Origin: Isoetes taiwanensis
Lineage: Eukaryota > Streptophyta > Lycopodiopsida > Isoetales > Isoetaceae
Direction of reading: 5' to 3'
Assembly: GCA_021234155.1 (NCBI GenBank)
Contig: JAJEKV010000565.1
Coordinates: 82,581 to 146,580, forward strand
Length of the DNA stretch: 64,000 bases
Shown: piece by piece, positions 21,301 to 34,217 of the stretch
Layout of the letters: every line of letters begins with the position of its first letter
Numbering within the stretch: the stretch's first letter is position 1
Notes under the pieces: model-generated
Told to the model about the DNA's origin: nothing
Seen by the model: only the letters and a program-made list of their open reading frames with translations
Database searches by the model: none
Translations under genes and position numbers: made by a program

Positions 21301-22825
21301 AGACTCAAGGTAGGAACATTGAAACAAGACATCCAGCTATTCTTGGAGGGATCCAGGATAGTACTTGATCACAAAATCAATGTGGGATAATACATAAGTA
21401 TGCCACCAAGCCTGGCGATAGTTGAGCACTCGAGCAGACTAAAAACATTTTAGCTTTTAATGATCAACCTTGTATTTCGATGGTGAGTTTGAGTTGTCAT
21501 CTCTCTAACAACACTCTAATAGAAACTAGAGAAAAAGTATCACTATGAAAGGTTTGATATTGGAAGCAAGAAAGAACAAAATACTTTATTGCTATGAGAT
21601 CCTCCATGGGTTTGTAAGACCAGATTTTATAACACAGCCATGTCATATAGATCCAGTAGAGGCAAAATTATGATGCAACTAAATTATAATAAAAGGTGTG
21701 GGCATGAGAGCCAGTTCATTTGTGGCATTCACAAACAATAGTGTTCAATGTCAATCTAGTCACGCATAAAAGCTAGCAAAGAAAACTTTATCCAACTTTG
21801 TTGTGAATCTTCAAATTAGTGTCTACGGTAAACGTCAATTTGAATGTAGAGCAATAAGCTGATTGAACATGGTAATAGCAATGTGATGAATAGTTCTATG
21901 CTCCATAACGAATTATTCAGTATATACTCCAAATTACAGATCCAAAGCAGCTGATTTAGTCGAAGTATTGGAGAGAGACGTGACCTTGATAAATTAGTTG
22001 CACAATAGATATCAGGAACATAGGGATCCATATACTAGTTTAGTCGCACTGATAGATTGCAGTATGCTATCAGTGTCTATGCAGGCCATAATCCTATCAT
22101 GAATATCATGATAAACCATATAAATATCTAGAATCTCAATGGTTCGAATTGTCAAATGAAGCAAAACAATGTGTGAAACTTACCATTTGCCCTTTGCAAT
22201 TCTTTTTTTATTCATGTAAAAGTTTATTCTCTTGAGTTTGCAAGCCTTGGCACTCTCATTCAATGTCATGTATAGATTGATCAAGCATTAATTTGTCCTC
22301 CTGAGAAGCTCTCTTGAAGTAAAACTAAGTTACAACTAATTTTGCATTTTACTTTGACAACCTACACAACTAACTGTATCAAACAACTTTACACATTTGA
22401 TGCACACCTGCTGATGTTTTCTTCTTGCCAAAAAGGAAATTCATTTAAAAAGATCAAATTGGCTCATCAAATAATGAAAAATCATAGTAGGGTTATACAA
22501 AATCTATTTGCTAAATAAGAACATTGCATGTAGAGTTGATAGATAGATAGATAGAAACACAGACTAGAAAGACCAGCAAAAGCGAGAATAAAGCAAGTCT
22601 TAGAAAAAAAAGCGTTTAAAATATTATTTTATTGGACCCTTTTTTCTCCTATTTTTGCTTTTCTTCTCTCCCCAAGTATATGAGGTTTCCCATCTCTTCT
22701 TTTGTTGTTTTATAAATTGTAAAATGTGACACCTCTTTTTAGATTGCCCCAAACCCTCCTTCGGTGGGAATATTTCTGGTATATGTTGGTACATGCCTGG
22801 AGGTTCCAAGTTATTAGCCTAAACC
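21300..22825. other. Intergenic stretch, no gene recognised
   Basis: AT-rich, with stops in all frames and no motif I recognise. It contains a (gata)n microsatellite at about 22533-22552. The longest open frames are under about 75 codons and look like chance. Confidence 0.5.
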
Positions 22826-23040
22826 TGTAAGTGTAGGTAGCTTCTGTAGAAGTTCAAAATCCTTACAAACTATATGTTTTTGAACTCAAATCTATATCCC
22901 TTTGAGCAGAAGGTTCGACAAGGCTATGGCACTTGGAAAACAAGTTAAACCAAAATAGCAGATCATCTATTGAGTTGCTTAACAAAATGTATAGTAGAAA
23001 GCTCTTTGGTTATGTGCGATCATCATTTAGGATTTTCTGA
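22826..23040. repeat. Dispersed repeat copy 2 (partner at 13985-14200)
   Basis: It matches the region at 14 kb in order and orientation (caaactatatg, aaatctatatccctttgag, agaaggttcgacaagg, gcagatcat, aaaatgtatagtagaaagc). The family is unknown and no coding is seen. Confidence 0.65.
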
Positions 23041-23439
23041 ATTGATCAAAGCTCATGCATGGTGACAAAAATCTAGTGTTACTAATTCTGTAACAATATT
23101 CCAAACAATGTCTTTTCTGTTTTGATGCAGTCTATCATTGAATTATCATACTAACAACGACAGAATGTCAGTTCTTACATCACCATTTACCTAATAGATT
23201 TATGTATTATAAATCGCTGCATAATGGTCTACATGGACAAGTTTTTCCTCTCAATAAAATTAAGACAACCTCTTTCATTGTCAATAAGAAAACCAAATTT
23301 CTCTATTTAATTAACTCATGCTTAATTAGGGCATGTGATGCTAGTTGGGACTTCAACGAACGCGCAGGACCAGAGATATTAACAAAGTTCAATTAACGGG
23401 TCAAGAGCATAACTGCAGCAGATTTTTAGCCACACACAT

Positions 23440-25925
23440 CGGATGATGGAGCCATCTTGTCACGTGATACGGAAGGCAGTTGCTTCACATGTACAACATC
23501 TTTGACTTGCTTATCTACAATAGTTTCATATGATCATCCTCCTCCCTCTACACTTGTCGATATTAGAGTGAGGGATGCGGATCAAGCATTATAGATTATA
23601 TACCTGTGGCTGAGCAGGATCTACACTTTGTCACAGAATTTAGAGATGAAGAGGTGGATTCAGATCATCAACCTCTCTTCTTTGAGGCAGATTGGTAACC
23701 TACGCAAATCCACTATCAAGCCTCATCTGCATCTCGATTACGATCAGAAAAGTCTTATGTCCAGCTACTAACTAAAGAGCTATTAGAAATTCTACAGTTT
23801 TCCACATGGAGCACCAGACGATAAGTTGATCACCGTCCTTTTGAGTGTTGCAGAGTGATGTTGTGAGAGAAGATGCACATGAAGACCTTCACATTTGACA
23901 GGCTTTTCTCGAAATAAATGGATTGATATTGAATGCATGGAACTAAAATGTCGGTTGGTCGATCTCATTATCATGTTGCATGCAATGAAACATCTCTTTA
24001 GAATAGTGGATGTAGTACTTGATGCAGCATTACGATTCTAACAGGGTACGTAATAAGGCACTAGCACAGTGAGACCCGCATTGGTTATAATAGAGGCAGA
24101 TATCACTAAGGACTTGCAATGCCTTGCAAATGGCAATATTGCAGATTTAGATGGCGTGCCGGCAGAATTGTTAAAGTGGGTTGAACCTTAGATTGTCCGT
24201 CTCCTGGCTAGTTTATTCAACTTAGCACTTCAAGAAGGTTTTTTCCTCGCAATGGAGCGTCAGTTTAGTGGTTCCACACATAAGGTAGGTGATCCTCAAT
24301 GCCCCACACAATCATGGGGAGCTTATTATTAGCAAAATTGCTGGCTGGAATTCTTGAGCAGCAATTGATGGCATGGTGGTGGCCTGCACTTACACAAGCA
24401 GGGTGCAGGCCTAAGCACTTATTCATAAATCATATTTTCACATTGGAGACCTTGATATAGGACAACAAGCATAAATGACAAGATCTATATTGTTGCTTTG
24501 TGGATTTCACGAAGGCTTTTGACACAGTTTATAGGGAGAAGTTGTAGGAGAGATCAATGCGTAGGAGTCCCTAAGAGAGTTGCAAAATGCAGTACACAAA
24601 TAGAAAATATGTTATCTCGAATGCCAACATTAGGCCAACTTATCAATGTTGGAGTCCGTCAAAGGTGCCCATTCTCTTCCACATTATTTAGACTATACAT
24701 TGATCAGCTTGAGGGTTGGCTTGCCCAGCATGGAGGCCAGTTGATTCACCATATCATTTGATAGCTCATATATGCAGATGATGTAGATCCTTTAGCTTAT
24801 ACACCAACAAGTATACAACAGCATTTGAATGCACTAAGTACTTTCTGTCAAGACACTGGAATGTGCCCTAATTTGGCAACAAAGGCGTCCTTGCTTTACT
24901 TATCAATGCCAGAATGTGGAAATGGTGCAGACATCCAAATACCTAGAAGTGGAGTATTGGAAGCCTTTATATATGCATAACGTGTATTGGAAGCCTTTAT
25001 ATGCAATCTGAACAAATCGTCATATAGCAGATCTTTACGAGTGGTCCCATCAGTCACACTTGTTTAGGATTTTCGTGAAGTTAGTTCTTCTATATGGAGT
25101 GGAAGTATGGAAACGGGTGACATCACTTGCATTTTGGAAGATTTGGAATGTGTTCGAGTTTTTTTTGACCGGGGCATCTAGAGTCAAGTCCATTGTCCCG
25201 TGCCAAATTCTTCTGCAAGAGACATAGTTCTTACCTCTTCAAAGGGCTGTTGAAGAGCATCACATAACATATTGTCAGAAGGTGGTATCATGAAGACTCT
25301 CTCCTTCCAAACCTCATCTACACAATGGCCATGTGTCCACAACCAAGTCTGCTGGAAGGAGAAACAAGTTTTGTTCTCTACATGGAATGTGCAGGAACAT
25401 GGGTGCATACAGGTATAAAACAATGAGGATTACAATCACTTAAAGCAGTATCTAGACACATGCTTCCTAAATAAGCTTTAGGATGGCAATGCTTTAGAGC
25501 TCGTAAAGACAATGCAATACAGGAATCAGATTATGCACATGCTTGCCAGAGGTCCACTGCAATACCTATAACATATTTCCCCATGGAAAGCACAAAGAAT
25601 GACTCTTTTCATATGCACAGGTGTGCAGCGTCTCAAAACTAAGACATTCAAATGGGCAACAAGAAAACAGGATCTGCCTATCAGGGCACAGTACGCCTAT
25701 GAGATCAGTTGTGTCCTTCATTACTAAGATTTATATGTAACAGATGTATAGTTTATTAGTGAGCTTATTATCTGCTAAGGTTTTTCCCGAAAAATCCTTT
25801 CTTTGGGGGATGATCTGGATAGTAATAGATCTATTGTATTCTCTGTTCATTTAGGTCCCATAGGTCTTTTGATCTCTGTGGATGATAAAATTCAATTAAA
25901 TTCTCTTCTTTATTCTTTCTTCCTT
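23440..25925 (+). pseudogene. LINE (RTE-like non-LTR retrotransposon), decayed
   Basis: An endonuclease end is visible at about 23575-23700 (GSSIIDYI, then DSDHQPLFFEADW). The reverse transcriptase follows: DGVPAELLKW (24153-24182), FVDFTKAFDTVYREKL-like text (24498-24550), GVRQRCPFSSTLFRLYIDQLEGW (24650-24720) and YADDV (24774-24788, the catalytic YADD). The C-terminal region runs to about 25740. A 3' untranslated part ends at 25925 with the shared tail ctctgtggatgataaaatt. Many stops and frameshifts make it inactive. The clade is inferred from motif style only. Confidence 0.75.
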
Positions 25926-27278
25926 AAAACACCTTTTATAGAATAATATTGGGGATGGTCCTTTAGATGTCTAGTGTGTTTTTCCTAAGGACCACCAAAT
26001 CATTTGCTATATATTAAAGAGTAGCTCAGTTCTCTCAAAGGGAGCCTTTCTATTAGATTATTCTTTACTTCCTTTCAAATTGTCCGTTTGAATTAATACA
26101 AGGTAGTTTAATTCATTCAAGGGATTAAATTGTTTCTAAGCAAAATTTTTGAGATCTAAGTTAGGGCACATTAGGGTCTAGTCATTTAGCTTATGTGGCT
26201 TAAGCTTGTATTTTGTCGTGCCAAGGGTGGACTGTGATATGCACGAGCTCAGGAGGGTGGCTCTTTAAGCAAGAGGTTTAAGGCATGAATACCATTTCCC
26301 AAGGTCGTAGATAATATTTCACATAATAAATCAAGTTTGCTAATTAAAGACAAGGAGTTATGTTAATATAAAAGGCAAGTGTTTGCTAAAAGAACTGAAG
26401 CCGTGGAGACACCTATAAATAAAAGCTAAACTTCCGTATCTTCGCAACGTGAGCTTCAATTTCTAGAACCGCCTCAAAGTGTAGTTTTCAAATTGGAATG
26501 GTGTTTCCCATAGTTCATCTGTATAGAAAAGTGTAATAGCCTAAAACATGACAAATGGTGAAAGATGACTGCTTGATCTCCTGTAATCAGAAAATCTACA
26601 TTTGATTAAGCCAATATTTTTTCCTCGGAGCTTTTTGCTAATTATATTCAACATCCTATTCTTAACCCTAAATGCAACCTTATTGCTAAACAAATTCCTA
26701 ACTTGTGATTGAGACCTGGTCTGTATACATACATGCATGCCCACTTACCACAAATGATATTATGGCGCCCTTATTCCATTGTATAATAGTGTATTGTCCC
26801 ATTGTGGATTTAATACTAGATGCAATGTTATGTAAAGTCCCTTTTAAACAAATTAACAATGCATCAACTTAACGTTAAACATGTAAAGTCCCTTTTAAAC
26901 AAATTAACAATGCATCAACTTAACGTTAAACATGCGTTCATTTTTTTTTTATCATTTGGAGTTTGCTTAGTGATCTAAATAGAACGGATTGATTAGTAGC
27001 TATTTTGTATGCAAAAAAGAGCGAGATAACAAGGGAGTGTTCATATCTTGACCAAACATAAAATGATGTTTTGGTATTTCATGCTGATAATCAAAATGAT
27101 GTAAAACCTTTGCATTGGCTTGGAACCAAACCATAGATGTGATTGTGTAATACCCTCACTTTCGTACAATCCACCAGGAAGACAGAAACTCACACCCAAG
27201 AGAGCTCAATTTTCTACTATACATAGAAATGAATAAAGAATGTAACAGCTACTATACACTGCATACAATTTTCACTTG
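25926..27278. other. Intergenic stretch downstream of the copper ATPase gene
   Basis: No gene recognised. It contains a perfect 51-bp tandem duplication (26830-26931) and a T-run at 26940-26950. The part next to 27279 (about 27150-27278) should hold the 3' UTR and polyadenylation site of the - strand ATPase gene, but no unambiguous signal stands out. Confidence 0.5.
26830..26931. repeat. Perfect 51-bp tandem duplication
   Basis: The unit beginning atgtaaagtcccttttaaac occurs at 26830-26880 and again, without a single difference, at 26881-26931. Identity means a recent duplication or an assembly stutter. Confidence 0.9.
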
Positions 27279-30200
27279 TTATAGCTGCTCCACTTTCAGG
27301 ATATCTGTTAACCGAGGTTTATGATACATTCTCAGAAACAATGAAGAGCATATAACACTCAAGGAAGAGCATGCCATCGCTGCACCAGACACCCATGGTG
27401 GTAACCGGATCCCAAAAGCAGGATATAAAACACCAGCAGCAATTGGTATGGCTACAAGGTTGTAACCCATAGCAAACATATAATTCCATTTGATCCGTTT
27501 TAAACGTCTTTCTTGACAAATCAAATGCAGTGATTACATCCTCAAGACTGTTCTTCATAAGCACATAATCAGCAGCCTCTATGGCAATATCAGTGCCAGC
27601 TCCAATTGCAATACCAACATCAGCTGCTACAAGAGCTGGAGAGTCGTTGATTCCATCCCCAACCATTGCAACAACCACCCCTTTAGATTGAATATCTCTG
27701 ACTGCATCTGCCTTGCCATCTGGCATAACTTCAGCCATGTATTCCTCAATGCCAATCTGCATGATTTTCCAAAACATTGTTTTTATTATCCCAACTTAGC
27801 AAGTTAGCAGTTGTACTTCCAAATTACCTCAGTTGCCACGGCCTGAGCTGTACACCAGTTATCTCCTGTCACCATGATAGGCCGAATTCCCATTCTCTTG
27901 AGTGCTTGAACAACTAGTGCTGCTTCACGCTTTAAAGGATCTGAAACTGCTATAATCCCAGCTAACAAATTGTCAATTGAAACAAGTATGCTTGTCTTTG
28001 CTGCATTCTCAACCTCAGATAAGTAACTTTCAGCCTCAGAAGATATCTCCACTGCATGAGCTTGCAGCAGTCTTCTATTGCCGACCTACAATGCAGAATC
28101 ACAAAATGCACGAGAGTCAAAATCCCTTTCTTCTGTTGATTTCCTCTTTTGATTTTTGATGTAGGTAAAAAACCAGGACAGAAAAAATTACCAGTATTTT
28201 GTGGTGATTAACCTCGCATTTTACTCCCTGGCCAGGAACAGATTCAAAATGTTTGCTTTCCTGGAGCCAGCTTGTATCTCTTGTGGTGGGAGTTGATTGA
28301 CCCATGGAAGCAGATGATTCAGAAAATACGAGAAAATGATGTGCATGTTCCACCACTGCTCGCGCCAGGGGATGTTCACTGTTTGACTGATTTGAAAAAC
28401 CAAAAATTAGCATCATCATAAAATGATATAGAGAGACTAAGCACATATGACATGCACATGACCACAAAAGAGAACGTGCGTAATACATGTTGAAGCTTCA
28501 GAAAATGCAACAAAAAGGTTCAAATATGATATCTACACGCATTATACAATGCAGTTGACGATGTTTGTATGCTTATTTATAAACTTTTAAGAAGCTATAT
28601 TTTGCAAATGGAGTTAAAAACATCAGTAATCCCATGGATTGCCTATTTAATTTAAGTGACGCGAAGAGTTTTGATTGTTTTTGCAGAAAGTTTACATCTC
28701 ATTGCTCGTGTAATTTACTGATGTCATTTTCGGTGTCAAGCAACAAAGGCTAGAATTTATTGGCATTGTTCACATGGAAAAAAAAAATAACATGACATTA
28801 ACATCTTTATTTCTATCTTATATTCAAAGGACAGATGGTTACGCAAGTCTAGAATCTAAATATCAGGATTTGATAGTTATCATACCTCTGCAGCAGCAAC
28901 AAGACCAAGAAAATCTTGTAAATGAATGTTGTTGAATACTTTTATGGTTGTTACAGATGGCCTTCCTTTGGTCAAAGTTCCAGTCTTATCAAACACCACA
29001 CATTCAACTTGATGGGCACGCTCTAAAGCATCTCCACCTTTGATTAAAATACCATTGCTAGCACCAACCCCTGTTGCTACCATTACCGCAGTTGGAGTTG
29101 CAAGTCCCAGTGCACATGGGCATGCTATTACAACAACTGATATTGAAAACATCAGTGAAAAGATAAAATAATTTGTTCCATCTGGAAGCCATGAGCTTGG
29201 ATAAAGCCCAAGCAGCCCAGCTAAGTACCTGCATTAAACATGATGTGGAAATGTCAGAGAACTCCAGCAAAATAGAATCTTGTGATAAAAGTGGTAAGCA
29301 ATGAGCATACCATGTAAGCCAAGTCCAGGAAGCTAAAAAGCACGACGACTGGCACGAAGATGCTAGAAATCTGGCAATATTACACAGCATGTTATAAGTA
29401 CAAAATCCTATACAGCACACTGCAAGTTGAGACTGTAAATTTTCTGAATGAACAGAACTCTGCAGAAATTAGAATGAGGGATATAAAAGCAGGGCCCGAG
29501 ATTAAGAAAGTGATACAATAAGATACAAAAGCAGTCTAGTGGTAGAAGGTCAAGCTCAATGATTAAATTGCCAAATCTAAAATGAAGATTTCCAGGACCT
29601 TCAGAAGCTGTGGACAACCAATCAATCCTAAGTGTATAGAAAATGCATGCAACATATGTAGACTTACATAATCTGCATATTTCTGGATGGGGGGCTTTTG
29701 ACATCTGTGCTGTCTCCACAAGAGAAACAATTTGAGCGAGAGCGGCATCGCGGCCAACTTTTGTTGCTTGCATTTGCATGATACCATTAGTATTTATCGT
29801 ACCCCCAATCACAAAATCCCCGATGGATTTTGCAACAGGCACAGCTTCACCTGTAATCATGCTCTCATTCACATGGCTTGCCCCTGAGACCACAACTCCA
29901 TCAGCTGGAACTTTGGAGCCCGGAAGTACTTTCAAGACATCTCCTTTCTCAACAAGCTGAGCATCTATCAATCTCTCTTTTGTTCCATCTGCATACATTT
30001 GAATGCTGTCAGAGATCAACGAACAATGATCTACGAGATGCCATTTCTTACCAGAATCAGTAGTTAACAGAATGGCATTTGTTGGAGCAAGCTCTAAGAG
30101 CTTGCCTATGGCTTCAGATGTTTTACCCTTCGCTAAAATTTCAAGATACTTGCCAATTAAGACAAAAGTGATGAGCATAGACGTTGTCTCAAAATAGGTC

Positions 30201-31670
30201 ATCATGCGAATATTTGCAAATGCTCCATAAAAGAGAACGCAAACAGAATACATATATGCAGATGTAGTTCCAAGAACTATTAACACGCCCATGTTAGCAG
30301 ATCCATTCCAGAGAGAATGATAAGCCCCAACATAAAAGCGTGAGCCAATTACAAACTGAACTGGTGTAACTAGCAGCCACTTCAACCAATCACTCATCAG
30401 AAAAGGCCACATGGCAGCATAAGAAGGTTGTGAAAAATTGGTATATGAGGGCAGATGAAAGAAATAAAGAACACTGGGATCTGCAAAAGGATCAACACAG
30501 ATTAGATAACATGCTTGATGTTCTCTTTGCGCAAACAAAGTACAAACAGGCATACACTGAAGGCCAAGGTTGATCTGACACGCCGAAGAGCTGCCGCCCT
30601 TTCTGTATAAAGATCAGGAGAATACTGTAAAAGTTCGGCAAGATTACTTTGTATTTCCCCTCTAGATTCAATAGCATCCACAATACTCCTTATTCCTATA
30701 ATTTCTGTGTCAAACAGAATCTCCACATTTTCCGATGCAATATCAACCGCAAATTTCTGTATTCCCCTTAGCTCCTGTAAAATATGCCCCAACTGTTTTC
30801 CCTCTTCATCTGTGACCATCCCAGCAATAGTAATGACCACTTTGTTCCTTTGACCACTTTCTATCAATTCAGCATCAAAACCTGCATCTTCAATTGCTCC
30901 AATTATCTTCTTCCTGTCCATCAAATAAGGATCAAATTCCACTTCACCTATTTCAGTTGCTAAAGCAACTGATGCACGAAAGACACCTGGTAACTTTGAT
31001 AAAATCCCTTCAACAGAATTCACACAAGCAGTGCATGTCATCCCACTGACTTTGAACTTCTCAGTTGTCCTGCCCTTAATAGCATCTGTCGTGAAGATAG
31101 ACCTGGGCAAGATCTCAGCATCAAATCCTGCAAACTCGATTGCATCCTTGATATCCTTTTCCTGAAAGTACATACAACTCAAAATCTGTGAACAGGTATA
31201 ATCACAAGAGAAACAAATCCGAGGATGCAAGAAAAATCAAGATAAGGCTGCTGACAACCTAATGTGTAAAGTATTGCCACGTGAGAGTTGAACTTAAGAT
31301 TTTTAGCACTATCAAAATTCCTAACGAACCTCTCATGAATCAGAATGCTTACATTGAGAATACTCGAATTAAAAATGACCTCGGCCTTATTCTGAAGAAG
31401 AGAAACAGAAACCGACTCTATACCCGTTAACCTTTGAAGGGCATTTTCAACTGAATGTGTACATGCTGAGCAGGTCATCCCTGTAATTTTAACCTCAATC
31501 CTATCGTTCCATTTTGCATTCGTTACTTCCTCATTTGACAACAATGACTTCATCTCAAACTCTCCATCATCAAGTAGCAAAGCCTGTGCTTCGAGGTCAT
31601 CTTGCACTACCATGTTGCCCCTGGAAGGAATACTCAAATTCTGAAGCTGAAAACCCTTAGATGGCGGCAT
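27279..31670 (-). CDS. RAN1: Copper-transporting P1B-type ATPase, RAN1/HMA7-like (four apparent frameshifts)
   Basis: Exons on the - strand: 31670-31353, 31161-30556, 30480-30052, 29988-29668, 29370-29311, 29228-28886, 28386-28192, 28085-27828 and 27756-27279, every intron GT-AG. Corrected for indels near 30405 (-1), 29690 (+1), 29320 (+1) and 27508 (+1), the product is 1001 aa, the length of Arabidopsis RAN1. Visible: metal-binding domains with CSAC (67-70) and CTAC (149-152), a third one lacking CxxC, the TGEAVP loop, the CPC ion site (614-616), the phosphorylated Asp in DKTGT (about 658), SEHP (His about 697) and GDGIND (876-881). Known role: pumps Cu(I) into the secretory pathway and loads ethylene receptors. 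The start at 31670 is preferred; an in-frame ATG at 31703 is possible. HMA5 is the alternative, but the second domain and length favour RAN1. Confidence 0.85.
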
Positions 31671-31701
31671 CTTGCAAACAGCGACTGAAAATCGAAAATT
31701 C

Positions 31702-31899
31702 AATAAGATACGGAGCTCAAGCTACCGAAAATGCCGAAGCAAGGAGAACCAAATTCTCTATTTTCCAATCCAAAACTTAAAACCCAGATGAAATTTACCC
31801 AATAAGATACGGAGCTCAAGCTACGTAATGCCGAGTTCAAGCAAGGAGAACCGAATTTCTATTTTCCAATTTAAGAGTTAAAATCCAGACGAAACTTCC
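31702..31899. repeat. 99-bp tandem duplication in the 5' UTR/promoter of the copper ATPase
   Basis: Units starting aataagatacggagctcaag occur at 31702 and 31801 (period 99), with about 15% difference including small indels. They lie directly upstream of the ATG (31670) and so inside the likely 5' leader. A ttttcag before tcgctgtttgcaag (- strand, near 31684-31690) could be a 5' UTR intron acceptor. Confidence 0.75.
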
Positions 31900-34217
31900 G
31901 TCACAGCCCCGGATCATGAACTGAAATGGGATTGATGGTCAAACCTCCCAGACAGAGGCGGGCGCCATGCCCTACGTTGGTCCGGAGAAGACTCGGCCTC
32001 GGAAGCAGGACGGTCACGATGGACATACGCGAAGAGATCGAGACCGTCCAAACCAGCACAATGGAAACATTCAGTGGAGAAGTACTCTTCTGTGCTAAGA
32101 ATGAAAATGCCGCCACCACCATTACATATTCCTATCACCATTACATATTCGAGGTAATAAAACATAATTCAATTCAATCCAATCCTACACACAGTGAGCA
32201 CTTCCACATCAATGCTATGCACCTTAAAAGTTTTCTTTTGCTCCTATTCTCCGTGGACGATAACAAATTTATTCTATTCTATTCTCATAAGCCTCAACTT
32301 CTAAGTAGTGGACGGTAAAGAATGTATCTATCTATCTAAACTATGTAACTACTTACGTGGGAACTTTTTCTATGCCAAAAAAATCATCATGGAGTACATT
32401 TTAAAGTCTCTTAAACCTATTTTAACCCACATAAATGTCCCCTCAATGCGCTATTATGCATAATGACAATTGATGGCAAGCATGTTACGCCAAACCAAGC
32501 ATTTTTTCAATAATCAATTATTTATAATTTTGTTGCCGGTAGTCAATTGCTAATTCTCGTCCATTTTTTAAGCACTAATGCAAAGTTGCAAAACGCAATG
32601 GAATACTTAGGACATAGATGAGGGTGTGCAATAATGCTAGAAATGAAGTTCTATGCTCCAAGCAAATGTTTTCTTACCATATTATTTCCTTCTGTTTCCT
32701 TCACTCCATTTCTACTATTATATTAATCACTTTGAACCATGAAACTTGCTACCTTATTCTTACCTACCTTATCATTATAAAACAAGATATATTATAGTAT
32801 ATTTTCGTCTTCTTGAAGCGTTTTGTATTCGTAAGATGCCATCAACATATGGAGAAATAATTTGCTATCAATCTATACTCCATGGCATTATGTAGGGTCC
32901 TCCTCCTCCGGGTGTGAGTCTAACTAACAAAAGCAAGATATACTTATTTATTCTTAATGACATATGGAACACGAGGGATGTGTCCTCTATGAGAGGTTGG
33001 TGGCTTTTGTTGTTAACTTTTTATTGTCCAAGGAAGTTGACCAGTAATACGAGTACCTACGATGAATGAGCTACCTTCTACCACTGCTCAAGTCACATTT
33101 TTGAATAGAATTGAATTAAATTCTAGAATAGATATTTTTACGTCCACGAAGACCAACAGACTATGGGACCCAAAGTACAACCATTACTACTATGATTAAC
33201 AAGATGGCAACACATCGAGGGGTTGCCTTTAATAAAGTGTTAGTTTACCCACGAGCTAATAGTAGAAGGGTATATAGTTATAATCAAGCCGCCTCCTTAA
33301 AATTCAAAAATGGTATCAAAACTAATGTGCAGGTGCAAGGCGCTCGGATTTTGTAAATGTGACGCACCTAGGGGGGTTGTTGGGTAAGGAACGAGCTTAA
33401 ACATTGACCTTAGGATAGAGTGGTATTTTAGACCTTATGATGAAATTAGAAATTAGAAATTATAGTTGTAGATGCCAATTTAGTAGGTAGTGACTAGTGG
33501 AGCAAAAGAGTAAGGCTTTTCTCCAAAGATAAGGGAGATATTTGAGTAGAGAATAGCATAAAGTATTTGATCCTAAAATAAAAAAGATATTCTGGCCATG
33601 TTGGGCCTCTAAGTTTAAAATAAGTTTAATATTTAGATATGTTCTAATTTTAGAAAGGCTAATAGCATAAAAAGGACCAACTTCAAAATGTCATATCGAC
33701 AACCAGTGATTAGAATGGAGCGATCCTTACCTTTTTTAAAAAGCTCGCAGTCTAGCTTCAAAGTTGGGGTAGCAGCACTCATTACTCCTTATGGATTTTG
33801 GAAGATATTGCAGAAAAGGTGGGTAGGGGCCAAAATAGACCACGTGGAGATCTGCAATGGCTTAAAAAAGCATGCAACCCTTTGAACAAACCATTCGTCC
33901 TCAAGCTTGCTTTCAAGTAGTTAGCTTCTTGTAGAAGCATGAAAGATTATTTGGTGGGTAATCAGAACCGGTTCCTTAGAAAATGGATTGAATTAAAGCC
34001 ATAGCTTCTATTGTTTGATGGTTAGTAAAAAGCTTGCACGGACTCTGTACATTAGACGATTAAAAGTCTTATTTCGTTTCTTCATTGTAATCCATGTGGT
34101 ACATAATGTTTTGCATAGAGTCTATTTTGAATGAACCTATTCTTTTATCATAGGTATATATTTCCCTAGTTTTTGCGTTTACATAAAGTAGCTTTGCGAG
34201 GTTAAAATATATTTTGC
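31900..34217. other. Intergenic stretch with two retroposon 3' tails
   Basis: 31900-32160 is the likely promoter side of the - strand ATPase gene. An open frame on the + strand here (31926-32318) has no recognisable motif and I do not call it. At 32250-32290 ctccgtggacgataacaaat followed by ttctattctattct is a LINE-type tail (+), and at 33105-33165 a - strand copy (acgtccacgaagaccaacag) appears. The remainder (33170-34217) has no gene that I recognise. Confidence 0.5.

Noticed and set aside
22533-22552. (gata)n run as a functional element
   Set aside because: A short microsatellite with no associated gene; noted only within the intergenic entry.
31926-32318. 130-codon + strand open frame upstream of the copper ATPase
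   Set aside because: It is on the opposite strand, runs into a retroposon tail (ctccgtggacgataac), has no domain and an unusual composition at its end.
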